A stretch of 64,000 nt of DNA from Bacillus tuaregi (GTDB lineage Bacteria > Bacillota > Bacilli > Bacillales > Cytobacillaceae). The notes beneath the pieces were generated by a model. That model worked only from the letters and a program-made list of their open reading frames with translations, made no database searches and was not told where the DNA came from. Each line of letters starts with the position of its first letter. Position 1 is the stretch's first letter. The stretch lies in the NCBI RefSeq assembly GCF_900104575.1, contig NZ_LT629731.1, positions 1,719,051 through 1,783,050 on the forward strand. The letters are read 5' to 3'. The position numbers were made by a program, and so were the translations under genes. This document shows, in pieces, positions 1 to 8,476 of the stretch.

Positions 1-53
1 TGGGCTTTCAAAAAATCACAAACGTTAAAGGCGGTATGAATGCCTGGATTTAG
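1..53 (+). CDS. C-terminal end of a rhodanese-like protein (partial)
   Basis: Reading frame 3 is open from the window edge to a TAG at 51-53 and encodes GFQKITNVKGGMNAWI. This is the usual last strand of a rhodanese domain (compare GFRVTNMDGGMMFWQG in the next gene). Only 16 residues are visible, so catalytic competence cannot be judged. The gene lies 13 nt before a second rhodanese gene and was probably its operon partner. Confidence 0.75.
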   Translation, partial: GFQKITNVKGGMNAWI

Positions 54-66
54 GAGGAAGGAACAA

Positions 67-363
67 ATGAATCATTTATCGGCAAAACAGGTAAAGGAAA
101 AAATGCAAAACGGAGAGGAATTAAATATCATTGATGTTCGTGAGGCATATGAAGCAGCAATGGGGAAGATTCCCACTTCAATTAATATTCCATTAGGTTT
201 AATGGAATTTAAATTGCCCGAACTTGATAAAAATAAAGAATATATTATGGTATGTCATTCGGGTGCAAGAAGCTCGTTTGCTTGTCAATTTCTAGAAGCC
301 CGTGGTTTTCGTGTCACAAATATGGATGGCGGTATGATGTTCTGGCAGGGACAAATTGTCTAA
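67..363 (+). CDS. single-domain rhodanese-like sulfurtransferase
   Basis: A 98-residue protein consisting of one rhodanese domain. The family moves sulfane sulfur through a persulfide on an active-site Cys. The active-site loop reads VCHSGARSS near residues 68-76, with the catalytic Cys inside a C-x-x-G-x-R-S pattern; the N-terminal IIDVRE motif is also typical. The start chosen is ATG 67, preceded by AGGAGG at 53-58; an upstream in-frame ATG at 40 lies inside the preceding gene and has no binding site. It is the second of two tandem rhodanese genes, so the pair may relay sulfur. The length is normal for cytoplasmic single-domain members. The physiological acceptor cannot be deduced. Confidence 0.88.
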   Translation: MNHLSAKQVKEKMQNGEELNIIDVREAYEAAMGKIPTSINIPLGLMEFKLPELDKNKEYIMVCHSGARSSFACQFLEARGFRVTNMDGGMMFWQGQIV

Positions 364-584
364 ATTATTGACATGATGGAGTTGAATACACTTGGATAAA
401 GAACCTAAAAAAGTCTCCAACTGCACTAGCAATTCTTGAGGAATTAGCAATCCGCAAACGTCTGATAACCAGAAGCAAAAGAAATTGCCTTTACCAATAT
501 GACCTGGGACGTTTGCCTGGCTCCTGGTAGGAGTCATTTATATCATTAGTAAAATCTTTACCTAGACTAAAATATTCCTTCGTT
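364..584. other. intergenic stretch with possible gene remnant
   Basis: No intact gene is present. Short open stretches in different frames are suggestive: one (about 426-525) encodes AILEELAIRKRLITRSK and an overlapping one (about 507-569) encodes a hydrophobic run ending WLLVGVIYIISKIFT. Neither has a start with a ribosome binding site. This could be a decayed small membrane-protein gene, but it could equally be chance. Confidence 0.25.
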
Positions 585-613
585 AAAAGCCGAACTTTCT
601 TTCGGCTTTTTTT
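585..613 (+). terminator. rho-independent terminator
   Basis: Perfect stem AAAAGCCGAA / TTCGGCTTTT with a 6-nt loop, followed by a T run. It ends the rhodanese transcription unit ahead of the germination operon. Confidence 0.85.
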
Positions 614-731
614 ATTGTTCATATCGCAAATGGAAATATTCGTATAGTTTGTCATGTTAGGGAGAATATAAAGGATAATTCCATCAATGGAAATTTCCAT
701 TTGGTCATGCAAAAAATAAAGGTGTTTTTTT

Positions 732-1829
732 ATGGAGCGTATTTCACTTTCCCAGCTATTTACATTAACTGTTTTCTATCAGATTGGTACGACCATCATT
801 TTTGGATTTGGTGCTTCTGCAGGGAAGGATGCCTGGATTGCTACCATTATTTCTATCTTATTAGGTACATTAGCTATAGGTATCTATCTTACCCTTGCAT
901 ATCTACAGCCTGGGTTATCATTAGTGGAATGGTTTCCGGCCCAATTTGGTAAATGGATTGGTACCCCAATTGCCTGGATGTACCCGCTCATGTTTTTATA
1001 TGAAATGGCGAGAGGCTTAAATGATGTTAAATATTTAACCACTTCATTAATCCTAGAAGGTACCCCGCATTGGGCCATTATTGTTTTATTTCTGATTGCA
1101 GTTATGGTTCTTCAGCTATGTGGTATTGAGGTTTTAGGAAGAGTCGGTGAAATTTTCCTGCCTTATTTTTTAATTATGATCCTATTGATTTTTATTCTTT
1201 TATTTGTTGGAGATTTTATAAAAGCTGAAAATCTTCAACCAGTAACTGCAAATGGGTGGCAGTCAATCTGGAAGGCTGCATTTCCGCTTGGTGCCAGTCA
1301 GGGCTTCGCTCAAACATTAGAATTCGCTATGATATGGACGCTCGTTCATGCTAATCATAAAGATATCGTGAAAACGACTTTTTCTGCCTGCTTAATCTCG
1401 GGCAGTGTCATTCTAATAACCGTTTTCATGATGATTATGGGGTTAGGTGAGTATTTCTTTAAATTAGACATTTTCCCTCTATTTTCACTTGTGTCAATGG
1501 TCGATATAGGAGATATAATAAAAAATTTAAATATCTTTGCAGCGTTACTGTTTATTATTTCTGCTATTTTTAAGATTACTTTACATATGTTTTTTGCCAT
1601 GAGAAGTATTCAATTACTAGCAAAAATTGAAAATAGCCGGATACTCATCATACCAATGCTCATCCTGTCCATCTATCTAGGTCATAGTCTATCTGACAAT
1701 ATCCAGGAGCATTTACAGGTCGCTTTTGCAATCTTCCCATATAATTTATGGCTTATATTTTTATGGATACTTCCTGTTATCCTTTTAATTGTCACTCTTA
1801 TAAGAAGTGCGGTTAGAAGAACAACATGA
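732..1829 (+). CDS. spore germination receptor B subunit (GerAB-type permease), first copy
   Basis: A 365-residue integral membrane protein of the GerAB/APC-superfamily endospore germination permease family. It has about ten hydrophobic segments, the first near residues 10-30 and the last near 335-358. In GerA-type receptors the B subunit sits in the inner spore membrane and binds the germinant. The family signature is visible in the N-terminal SLSQLFTLTVFYQIG and in the central LQPVTANGW. It is the first gene of an operon that also carries A, C and D subunits and a second B subunit at 5107. A B-first order is unusual, since A-B-C is the common arrangement. The germinant cannot be predicted from sequence. 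Confidence 0.93.
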   Translation: MERISLSQLFTLTVFYQIGTTIIFGFGASAGKDAWIATIISILLGTLAIGIYLTLAYLQPGLSLVEWFPAQFGKWIGTPIAWMYPLMFLYEMARGLNDVKYLTTSLILEGTPHWAIIVLFLIAVMVLQLCGIEVLGRVGEIFLPYFLIMILLIFILLFVGDFIKAENLQPVTANGWQSIWKAAFPLGASQGFAQTLEFAMIWTLVHANHKDIVKTTFSACLISGSVILITVFMMIMGLGEYFFKLDIFPLFSLVSMVDIGDIIKNLNIFAALLFIISAIFKITLHMFFAMRSIQLLAKIENSRILIIPMLILSIYLGHSLSDNIQEHLQVAFAIFPYNLWLIFLWILPVILLIVTLIRSAVRRTT

Positions 1830-1859
1830 ACTTCGAAGATCTAAAGGAGTTGCTACAAG

Positions 1860-1985
1860 ATGGAAAACTGGTTATTTCCATGGGAGTCACATGTGATGCT
1901 TTCGAACCCTATCGCAATGCCTGTATTTATGCTTATGGTTTCTATCGTGTTATCCATTTTTAGTTGGATAAGACAACGAAAGTGA
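1860..1985 (+). CDS. 41-residue membrane microprotein inside the ger operon
   Basis: A short ORF, MENWLFPWESHVMLSN... ending SWIRQRK, with ATG at 1860 and stop at 1983-1985. It has a good ribosome binding site (AAAGGAG at 1843-1849) and sits exactly in the gap between the first B-subunit gene and the A-subunit gene. Residues about 17-36 form one transmembrane helix, followed by a basic tail (RQRK). It is too short for automatic gene finders. The position and binding site argue that it is translated; the function is unknown. It could be an additional small receptor component comparable in size class to the D subunits of other Ger receptors, which is an inference from context only. Confidence 0.6.
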   Translation: MENWLFPWESHVMLSNPIAMPVFMLMVSIVLSIFSWIRQRK

Positions 1986-2013
1986 ATTGCATGAAGCTAG
2001 GAGAGTTTTGTAA

Positions 2014-3606
2014 ATGAAGCTAAGAGACCTTTTTAAAAGTAAAAAAAATAAAAAGGATAAATGGAATCAGATGGATATTTCTGTTGATGCAGTTCATATT
2101 CCATCCAATGTTTCAGACGCTTTGGATAACGTAAAGAAAACGATGGGCAACAGTACTGATATCATTACAAGAAAATTCAAAACCGGGAAAAAGGGATGGA
2201 TTGAATTTGGGGTTGTTTACACAGATGGTCTAGCTGATAAAAACTTTGTTCAGGATTTTATTATTGAGCCGTTAATGACAGATTTAAGGTTAACGGAGTT
2301 AGATACAGAGACGCTAAATCAAACTAACCTGTTTGAGGTTTTAAAGGACTTTAATGTACCAGGAGGGGATATGAAGGTTATTTCAGATTTGAAGTCACTT
2401 TATTCACATATGCTTTCCGGGGATACCGTTATTGTCGTAGGCGGATGTTCAAAGGGATTCGCTGTTAGTACGCGAGGCTGGGAAATGAGAGGCTTGGAGG
2501 AACCCTCTTCCCAGACGGTTGTAAGAGGACCAAAGGAAGGTTTTACTGAGACGTTAAGAATTAATACTTCACTTATTCGAAGAAGGATAAAAAATACGAA
2601 TTTATGGGTAGAAACGCTGGCGGTAGGGGAACAAACACAAACAGATGTTGCACTTCTTTATATTAAGGGAATTGCAAACGATAAGATTATTGAAGAGGTT
2701 AAAAATCGAATAGATAAAATTAACATCGATGCTATATTAGAAAGCGGCTATATTGAAGAATTAATTCAGGATGAAACCTATACCATCTTTCCAACCATGC
2801 ATAATACTGAGCGGCCGGATGCAGCCTGTGGAGCTTTATTAGAGGGGCGCATTATTATCATGGTGGATGGAACACCGTTTGTACTTATGGTCCCAGCTTT
2901 ATTTATCGAATTTTTTCAATCAAGTGAGGATTATTATCAGCGGGCAGATATCAGCACGCTTTTAAGGATATTACGATTTATTTGTTTGTTTTTGGCTTTA
3001 TTAACACCGTCAGCTTATATTGCGGTGACGACCTTTCATCAAGAGATGCTGCCGACACGCTTATTAATCAGCTTAGCTGCTCAGCGTGAAGGCGTTCCGT
3101 TTCCGGCTATTGTAGAAGCAGTTATGATGGAAATCACGTTTGAAATATTGAGAGAAGCAGGCGTTCGAATGCCAAGAGCTGTAGGTCCTGCTATTTCAAT
3201 TGTAGGTGCATTAGTGCTGGGACAGGCAGCTGTAGAGGCAGGGATTGTATCAGCCTCAATGGTTATTATTGTCGCTTTGACAGCCATCGCCAGCTTTGTC
3301 AACCCGACCTTTAATATGGGAATTGCAATTAGAATACTCAGATTTGGCTTTATGTTTTTAGCAGCGACTTTCGGTTTATTTGGTATTATTATCGGTTTAA
3401 TCATTATGGTGGCCCATTTGGCAAGCTTGCGTTCCTTTGGGGTGCCATATTTATCCCCAATGGCTCCATTTATTACGTCTGAACAGAAAGATGTCATTTT
3501 TAGAATTCCTTTATGGGGAATGTTTTCTAGACCTCGTTTAATTAGTCAACAGAATCGCATACGAGAAAGGTCAAGTCGTCCTTTGCCACCTAAAAAAAAT
3601 CATTAA
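2014..3606 (+). CDS. spore germination receptor A subunit (GerAA family)
   Basis: A 530-residue GerA-family A subunit. The soluble N-terminal half (residues 1 to about 290) precedes a membrane half with about five helices (roughly 290-500). Family hallmarks include the PDAACGALLEGRI segment near residue 272 and the EGVPFPAIVEAVMMEI stretch in the membrane region. A subunits form the ion-conducting channel of the GerA receptor in the inner spore membrane. The start is ATG 2014, preceded by AGGAG at about 2000. It lies 25 nt upstream of the C-subunit gene. The C-terminus is basic and proline-containing. Length is within the usual range of about 480-550 residues. Expression is presumably in the forespore, although no convincing sigma-G promoter could be fixed upstream of the operon. 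Confidence 0.95.
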   Translation: MKLRDLFKSKKNKKDKWNQMDISVDAVHIPSNVSDALDNVKKTMGNSTDIITRKFKTGKKGWIEFGVVYTDGLADKNFVQDFIIEPLMTDLRLTELDTETLNQTNLFEVLKDFNVPGGDMKVISDLKSLYSHMLSGDTVIVVGGCSKGFAVSTRGWEMRGLEEPSSQTVVRGPKEGFTETLRINTSLIRRRIKNTNLWVETLAVGEQTQTDVALLYIKGIANDKIIEEVKNRIDKINIDAILESGYIEELIQDETYTIFPTMHNTERPDAACGALLEGRIIIMVDGTPFVLMVPALFIEFFQSSEDYYQRADISTLLRILRFICLFLALLTPSAYIAVTTFHQEMLPTRLLISLAAQREGVPFPAIVEAVMMEITFEILREAGVRMPRAVGPAISIVGALVLGQAAVEAGIVSASMVIIVALTAIASFVNPTFNMGIAIRILRFGFMFLAATFGLFGIIIGLIIMVAHLASLRSFGVPYLSPMAPFITSEQKDVIFRIPLWGMFSRPRLISQQNRIRERSSRPLPPKKNH

Positions 3607-3631
3607 TACAAGTAAAGTAAGGAGATATTAT

Positions 3632-4807
3632 ATGAAAAAAATAGCTCCTATTATTCTTTCTATGTCTTTTGTATTATCAGGCTGCTGGAGTTCGAAGGAA
3701 TTATCAGAAATTGCTATTGTTACCGCGCTTGGTATTGATAAAGCTGAGGCAGGATATCGAGTCTCGATTCAGGTAGTTAACCCTGGCGCAATCGCTGCCA
3801 AAACAGGTGGTCAGGATTTAGGAATGTCAGTTTATACTGCAGAGGGACATACCATATTAGAAGCAGTCAGAAAGCTGACAACGGTTGCACCTAGAAAGCC
3901 TTACTTTGCTCATTTAAGGGTTGTTATTTTCGGTGAAGAAATAGCCAAAGCCGGGCTTAGAAAGCCATTAGATTTTTTATCACGGGATCACAGTATGCGG
4001 ACAGATTTTGTGATTACCATTGCAAAAGGAATGAAGGCAGAGGATCAACTGAAGGTCTTGACTCCAATGGAAAAAGTATCTGCCAATAAAATATTCTCAT
4101 CGATTGAAACGGCTGAGGAAAATTGGTCGCCAACGAAAATTGTATTGTTAGATGAATTAATTAGTTCATTAGTCAGCGATGGAAAGGAGCCGGTTATTAC
4201 TGGTCTTGGAATAATTGGAGATCCGCAAAAAGGGAATAAAAAAGAAAATCTTGAAACGGTACAAGCCCCGGTTTCGATTAAAACGGAGCAAATTGGTGTC
4301 CTCAAGGAAGATAAGTTTGTCGGCTGGTTGGATGAAAGTGAAAGCAAAGGCTTCAATTATATTACAGATAATATTACGAGTACCGTTGGTTATATTGAAT
4401 GTGATGATGGAACTGTGACACTGGAAACGATCCGAAGTAAAACGGATATGAAAGGTAGCTTTGAAAAGGATAAACCGAAAATCAAGATTCATGTGTCTAC
4501 TGAATCTGATATTGCAGATGTGGAATGTCCTATTGAAATCTCTAATATAAAAACGATTAAGAAATTGGAAAAACAGTTTAATCAGAAAACGGAAGCCATT
4601 ATCATGTCTAGTATTGAAAAAGCAAAAGAATTAAAGTCAGACATATTTGGTTTTGGTGAGGCTTTGAGTCGAGCAGATGCTAAGAAATGGGAAAAAATAA
4701 AAGATAATTGGGATGAGGAATTTACCAACCTGAACGTTGAGGTGACGATTGATGTGAAAATTAGACGCACTGGTACAATAACCGAATCCTTTCAGGAGGT
4801 AGAGTGA
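3632..4807 (+). CDS. spore germination receptor C subunit (Ger(x)C lipoprotein)
   Basis: A 391-residue lipoprotein of the Ger(x)C family. The N-terminus is a lipoprotein signal peptide with lipobox LSGC (Cys18), so the mature protein is diacylglyceryl-anchored on the outer face of the inner spore membrane. The CWSSKELSEIAIVTALGID start and the C-terminal region ending IDVKIRRTG are typical of the three-domain C subunit. The ribosome binding site is AAGGAGAT at 3619-3626. The gene ends one base before the D-subunit ATG, showing tight operon organisation. Length is normal for the family. Confidence 0.95.
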   Translation: MKKIAPIILSMSFVLSGCWSSKELSEIAIVTALGIDKAEAGYRVSIQVVNPGAIAAKTGGQDLGMSVYTAEGHTILEAVRKLTTVAPRKPYFAHLRVVIFGEEIAKAGLRKPLDFLSRDHSMRTDFVITIAKGMKAEDQLKVLTPMEKVSANKIFSSIETAEENWSPTKIVLLDELISSLVSDGKEPVITGLGIIGDPQKGNKKENLETVQAPVSIKTEQIGVLKEDKFVGWLDESESKGFNYITDNITSTVGYIECDDGTVTLETIRSKTDMKGSFEKDKPKIKIHVSTESDIADVECPIEISNIKTIKKLEKQFNQKTEAIIMSSIEKAKELKSDIFGFGEALSRADAKKWEKIKDNWDEEFTNLNVEVTIDVKIRRTGTITESFQEVE

Positions 4808-4808
4808 C

Positions 4809-5051
4809 ATGTGGAATGTAGTAACCGTTATTGGAGCAGCCCTAGCTGTCATCTTGCTTGAAAAAAAACAGTTGAAAAATAGTTGGCAAAGAAAAGAAAA
4901 AGTCGTATTTTTTACATCCTTAATAATTGGAACATTCCTATGTGTGGGCTGGCAACTGAATATCCGTTTGATTAACCCAGTAGAAATAATTGAAGTGATT
5001 TATCGTCCAATCTCAAAGCCATTGACTTTGTATTTAGGACAATTTAGGTAG
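4809..5051 (+). CDS. small D-type subunit of the germinant receptor
   Basis: An 80-residue protein with two hydrophobic segments (about residues 3-17 and 33-50) separated by a Lys/Arg-rich loop (LEKKQLKNSWQRKEK). Many GerA-type operons carry such a two-helix D subunit that modulates receptor function. The start at 4809 is one base after the C-subunit stop, and the ribosome binding site AGGAGG lies inside the end of the C gene (about 4794-4799). Assignment rests on size, topology and position rather than on a strong sequence motif. Confidence 0.75.
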   Translation: MWNVVTVIGAALAVILLEKKQLKNSWQRKEKVVFFTSLIIGTFLCVGWQLNIRLINPVEIIEVIYRPISKPLTLYLGQFR

Positions 5052-5106
5052 TAGATTTCGAAAGACCATTCACTTTTTCAATTGTCATAAAAAGGAGGGA
5101 TGAACA

Positions 5107-6228
5107 GTGGAAAAAATGAAAATTAGTGTTTCCCAATTTACGCTATTAGTCCTTATGTATACAATTGGAAGCTCTATCCTTGTTATGCCATCCTCACTTG
5201 CCTTTATTTCGAGGAGTAGCTCTTGGATTTCGTCCTTGTTGGTATTGCTCATTGGGTTAATTTTTATTTTTATGTATGTCAAAATTTCTGCTGCTTATCC
5301 TAACATGACTTTTGTTGAAATTAATAAAGCCGTATTTGGAAAATGGTTGGGTACTAGCTTTTCCATTTTATTTTTAGTTGCTGTTTTCATTATGGAAATT
5401 GGCGTTCTTCGGGATATTGGAGATTTTTTTATCACACAGGTTATGGTAGAAACCCCCATCCATTCGATTCTTATTCTATTTTTACTGGCTGCTATCTATG
5501 TGATTCGAAAAGGAATTGAGGTTTTATCAAGGAGCTGTGAAATTTTTTTTCCTTGGACGGCAACTCTATTATTGATTCTCTTATTATTTCTTCTACCAGA
5601 AATGGAGATGCAAAATCTACAGCCTAATACGGCAAAAGGATGGGATCCCATTATTGGGGCTGTCATCCTACATATTAGTAACCCATACAGTCAATCGATT
5701 GTGTTTTTAATGATTCTTCCATCTGTTAATAATGTCGTAAAGGCAAGAAAAGGATTTTTTGTCGGTGTTATTTTGGGCGGATTAGTGATTACAACTATTA
5801 CAGCCATGAGTATTGCTGTATTAGGAGATGATTTTACAGCTAGGAATATGTATCCATCTTACGTGCTAGGAAAAAAGATTAGAATAGGAAATTTCGTTGA
5901 GAGAATCGAAGTATTTGTTGCGATCAGCTGGGTGTTTAGTATTTTCTTTAAGTTTACCGTTAATTATTTTGTTTTGGTGCTCGGTCTTAGCCAAATATTG
6001 AAATTGAATGATTATAAACCACTTGTTTATCCACTGGGCTTTTTTTTAATCGTTTATAGCATGGTCAGTTTTCCAAATACCATATATATCAAAAAATTTG
6101 CATTTGAAACATGGACTCCATATTCCTTCACATTTTTTATCATCCTGCCATTATTCGTCTATCTCACCTCATTCTTTAAAACAAGAATCAAAAAACAGGC
6201 TAGAGAAAACAACAGTTCTCCACCATAA
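5107..6228 (+). CDS. spore germination receptor B subunit, second copy
   Basis: A 373-residue GerAB-type permease with about ten membrane segments. It starts at GTG 5107 behind AAAGGAGGGA at 5091-5100. It shares the family layout with the first B subunit (SVSQFTLLVLMYTIGSSI at the N-terminus, LQPNTAKGWDPI in the middle) but differs clearly along its length, so it is a diverged paralogue and not a recent duplication. Having two B subunits around one A-C-D set suggests that one A/C/D complex could respond to two germinants by exchanging B subunits. The C-terminus is basic (KTRIKKQAREN). Confidence 0.93.
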   Translation: MEKMKISVSQFTLLVLMYTIGSSILVMPSSLAFISRSSSWISSLLVLLIGLIFIFMYVKISAAYPNMTFVEINKAVFGKWLGTSFSILFLVAVFIMEIGVLRDIGDFFITQVMVETPIHSILILFLLAAIYVIRKGIEVLSRSCEIFFPWTATLLLILLLFLLPEMEMQNLQPNTAKGWDPIIGAVILHISNPYSQSIVFLMILPSVNNVVKARKGFFVGVILGGLVITTITAMSIAVLGDDFTARNMYPSYVLGKKIRIGNFVERIEVFVAISWVFSIFFKFTVNYFVLVLGLSQILKLNDYKPLVYPLGFFLIVYSMVSFPNTIYIKKFAFETWTPYSFTFFIILPLFVYLTSFFKTRIKKQARENNSSPP

Positions 6229-6240
6229 TCGATCGTTTTT

Positions 6241-6272
6241 AGAGAGCAGGCTGACTGGCTTGCTCTTTTTCA
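6241..6272 (+). terminator. terminator of the ger operon
   Basis: AGAGCAGGC and GCTTGCTCT form a stem with one mismatch around a 6-nt loop, followed by TTTTTC. It lies just downstream of the second B-subunit gene. Confidence 0.65.
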
Positions 6273-6377
6273 TTAATCTTTTTTCTCTATTAATGGTTTG
6301 TTAATAATTTCGTCATATTTATTTCCTATGATGGAATTAAGCAAGTTCAGCGGTTAATGAGATAAGGAGGAAGTAAC

Positions 6378-7634
6378 ATGAACGATGAAAAAAACAATAG
6401 TCAATTAGAAAAAGAGAAAAAATCAAATAAACCCAATAGATTACGCTTTAAAGGGCTCATGAATACTCTTGCAGGTGGAATCATTGGTTCAGTACTTACG
6501 ATAACGATTCTGCCACAAACGAATTTTTTTGAGGTGGCCTTTTCATCGAGCCCACTGACAGCAGAGCAAGCAAGTAGTCAATCGTCTCAAACCAATGCAG
6601 TGACTGTACAAAAAACGGCTGCAGGAAGTGGGGATGCAGCTTCCGCTTCAGTAATTGCAGACATGGTCGAAGAGTCTTCAAAATCAATTGTAGGAATTGT
6701 TAATATGCAAACCCAAACAGAAAATTTTCGTTTCTCAAATGGAGAAAATAATCGTTCAGAGGCAGTAGAAAGTGGTTCAGGTACGGGAGTTATTTATAAA
6801 ATTAATGACAAAAATGCCTTTATTGTAACTAATAATCATGTGATTGAAGGAGCGCAAGAAATTGCTGTTACAGTATATGGAGGAGAAAAAACAACGGCAG
6901 AATTGGTGGGGGCAGACCCGCTGACAGACATTGCCGTTCTAAAAATCGACGCGAAATATGTGACTGCAGCTTTAGAATTTGGGGATTCAAGTACGTTACG
7001 AGCCGGTGACACAGTACTGGCGATTGGGAATCCTCTTGGTTTGGATTTATCGAATACGGTGACACAAGGAATTGTCAGTGCTGTAGACCGGACTGTATCT
7101 GTATCGACATCTGCAGGAAATTGGGATTTAAATGTCATCCAAACAGATGCTGCCATTAACCCAGGCAATAGTGGAGGTGCTTTAGTTAATACAACAGGAC
7201 AGGTTATTGGAATGAATAGTTTGAAAATCGCAGAAGATGGGGTAGAAGGCTTAGGTTTTGCCATTCCAAGTAATGATTTAGTCCCAATCATAAATGAAAT
7301 CATGGAGAAAGGTCAGGTCGAACGTCCTTATATAGGTGTTGGGCTAGCAAATCTGGAAGAGGTTCCGCAAATGTATACACAAAACCTTCCTAATGAGATT
7401 GAAGGAGGTGTAATGGTCACAAACATTGATCCTGGCTCTGCGGCCGCAAAAGCAGGTCTTCAAGTCCAGGATGTCATTGTATCAATTAATGATAGGAAAG
7501 TTGAGAACTCTGCTGACCTAAGAAAATATTTATATAGTGAACTGGAAATTGGAGAAACGGCTTCCTTAAGTATTTACCGAGGAAGTGAAAAAAAATCAAT
7601 TGAAGTGTTCTTAACAAGCAACAACTCTAATTAG
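6378..7634 (+). CDS. membrane-anchored HtrA/DegP-type serine protease with PDZ domain
   Basis: A 418-residue S1C-family quality-control protease. A basic cytoplasmic N-terminus is followed by one transmembrane helix (about residues 29-46), then a Ser-rich linker, a trypsin-like domain and a C-terminal PDZ domain (about 315-412). The catalytic triad is visible: His154 in TNNHV, Asp184 in LTDIAVLKI and Ser265 in NPGNSGG. The family degrades or refolds misfolded proteins at the membrane-wall interface. The overall sequence resembles B. subtilis HtrA/HtrB. The ribosome binding site is AAGGAGG at 6364-6370. The gene lies upstream of a two-component system and a PrsA-like foldase, which together suggest secretion-stress control, an inference from neighbourhood. 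Confidence 0.92.
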   Translation: MNDEKNNSQLEKEKKSNKPNRLRFKGLMNTLAGGIIGSVLTITILPQTNFFEVAFSSSPLTAEQASSQSSQTNAVTVQKTAAGSGDAASASVIADMVEESSKSIVGIVNMQTQTENFRFSNGENNRSEAVESGSGTGVIYKINDKNAFIVTNNHVIEGAQEIAVTVYGGEKTTAELVGADPLTDIAVLKIDAKYVTAALEFGDSSTLRAGDTVLAIGNPLGLDLSNTVTQGIVSAVDRTVSVSTSAGNWDLNVIQTDAAINPGNSGGALVNTTGQVIGMNSLKIAEDGVEGLGFAIPSNDLVPIINEIMEKGQVERPYIGVGLANLEEVPQMYTQNLPNEIEGGVMVTNIDPGSAAAKAGLQVQDVIVSINDRKVENSADLRKYLYSELEIGETASLSIYRGSEKKSIEVFLTSNNSN

Positions 7635-7661
7635 AAGGGAGCAATCTTGCTTCCTTTTTTT
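7634..7661 (+). terminator. terminator after htrA-like gene
   Basis: GAAGGGAGCAA / TTGCTTCC stem with a tight loop followed by seven T residues. Confidence 0.75.
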
Positions 7662-7771
7662 ACTGTTTGATTATAATGATTGATTTTAACTCTTTTTTAG
7701 AAGATAGTTGATTAAAAAAGGATTTCGTTTTAAGTTGGAAACATAGAAAGTCTGATTAGGAGTTGTAGTAA

Positions 7772-8476
7772 ATGAAGGTATTAGTGATTGAAGATAATGA
7801 AAGTGTTGCTTCCATGCTGGAGATGTTTTTCATAAAAGAAGGGATTGAAGGGGAGTTTATTGCCGACGGGTTAGAAGGCTACAATCGCTATAAATCCGGT
7901 GAATGGGACGCACTCATTATTGATTGGATGCTCCCAGGAATGGATGGAATGACTATCTGCCGGAAAATTAGAGAAGAGAAAAGCTCTGTACCTATTATAA
8001 TGCTGACTGCGAAAGACAGTGAGTCAGATCAGGTATTAGGTCTTGAAATGGGGGCAGATGACTATGTGACAAAACCCTTCAGTCCGTTAACCTTAATGGC
8101 GCGAATCAAAGCGGTTACCCGTAGGTATCGTTCAAACCAGCAGAATCAAGCTGAAAATGGTACATTAAAAACCATTCATTTTCATATCAACAAAGATACG
8201 AGAGAGGTTTTTCTTAATGGAGAAGAGGTTACAAATTTAACGCCAAAAGAATTTGAGCTTTTATATTATTTTGCTCAGCATCCGAAACAGGTTTTCTCGA
8301 GAGAACAGCTGCTTGAGCATGTTTGGGGATATGAATTTTATGGTGATGAGCGTACAGTTGACGTACATATTAAAAGACTTCGTAATAAAATTGGTATACC
8401 GAATCAGCCTTTTTTCCATACGGTTTGGGGGGTAGGCTATAAGTTTGACGAGGTCGTGACGGCTAATGAAAATTAA
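7772..8476 (+). CDS. yclJ: OmpR-family response regulator (YclJ-like)
   Basis: A 234-residue regulator. The receiver domain (1-115) has the phosphoacceptor Asp51 in IIDWMLPG, acidic residues at the N-terminus (EDN) and the conserved Lys in TKPFSP. The winged-helix DNA-binding domain (about 135-230) has the ERTVDVHIKRLR recognition region and ends VWGVGYKF. Its sequence, including MFFIKEG and KPFSPLTLMARIKAV, is closest to what I recall of B. subtilis YclJ. It overlaps the downstream kinase gene by 11 nt, so the two are translationally coupled. The ribosome binding site is weak (AGGAG at 7760). Targets are unknown; the flanking protease and foldase genes are candidates. Confidence 0.88.
   Translation: MKVLVIEDNESVASMLEMFFIKEGIEGEFIADGLEGYNRYKSGEWDALIIDWMLPGMDGMTICRKIREEKSSVPIIMLTAKDSESDQVLGLEMGADDYVTKPFSPLTLMARIKAVTRRYRSNQQNQAENGTLKTIHFHINKDTREVFLNGEEVTNLTPKEFELLYYFAQHPKQVFSREQLLEHVWGYEFYGDERTVDVHIKRLRNKIGIPNQPFFHTVWGVGYKFDEVVTANEN

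Noticed and set aside
630-660. Sigma-G promoter before the ger operon
   Set aside because: CATGTTA at 653-659 resembles a sigma-G -10, but no -35 of the right sequence and spacing (17-18 bp) is present.
3081-3497. 138-residue minus-strand ORF inside the GerAA gene
   Set aside because: It is antisense to the highly conserved membrane half of GerAA, has no binding site and shows low-complexity Ala/Ile composition typical of shadow frames.
4045-4492. Two overlapping minus-strand ORFs inside the Ger(x)C gene
   Set aside because: Both are shadows of a gene with clear lipoprotein signal and family sequence.
6836-7303. 155-residue minus-strand ORF inside the htrA-like gene
   Set aside because: Antisense to the trypsin domain with its catalytic motifs; no ribosome binding site.
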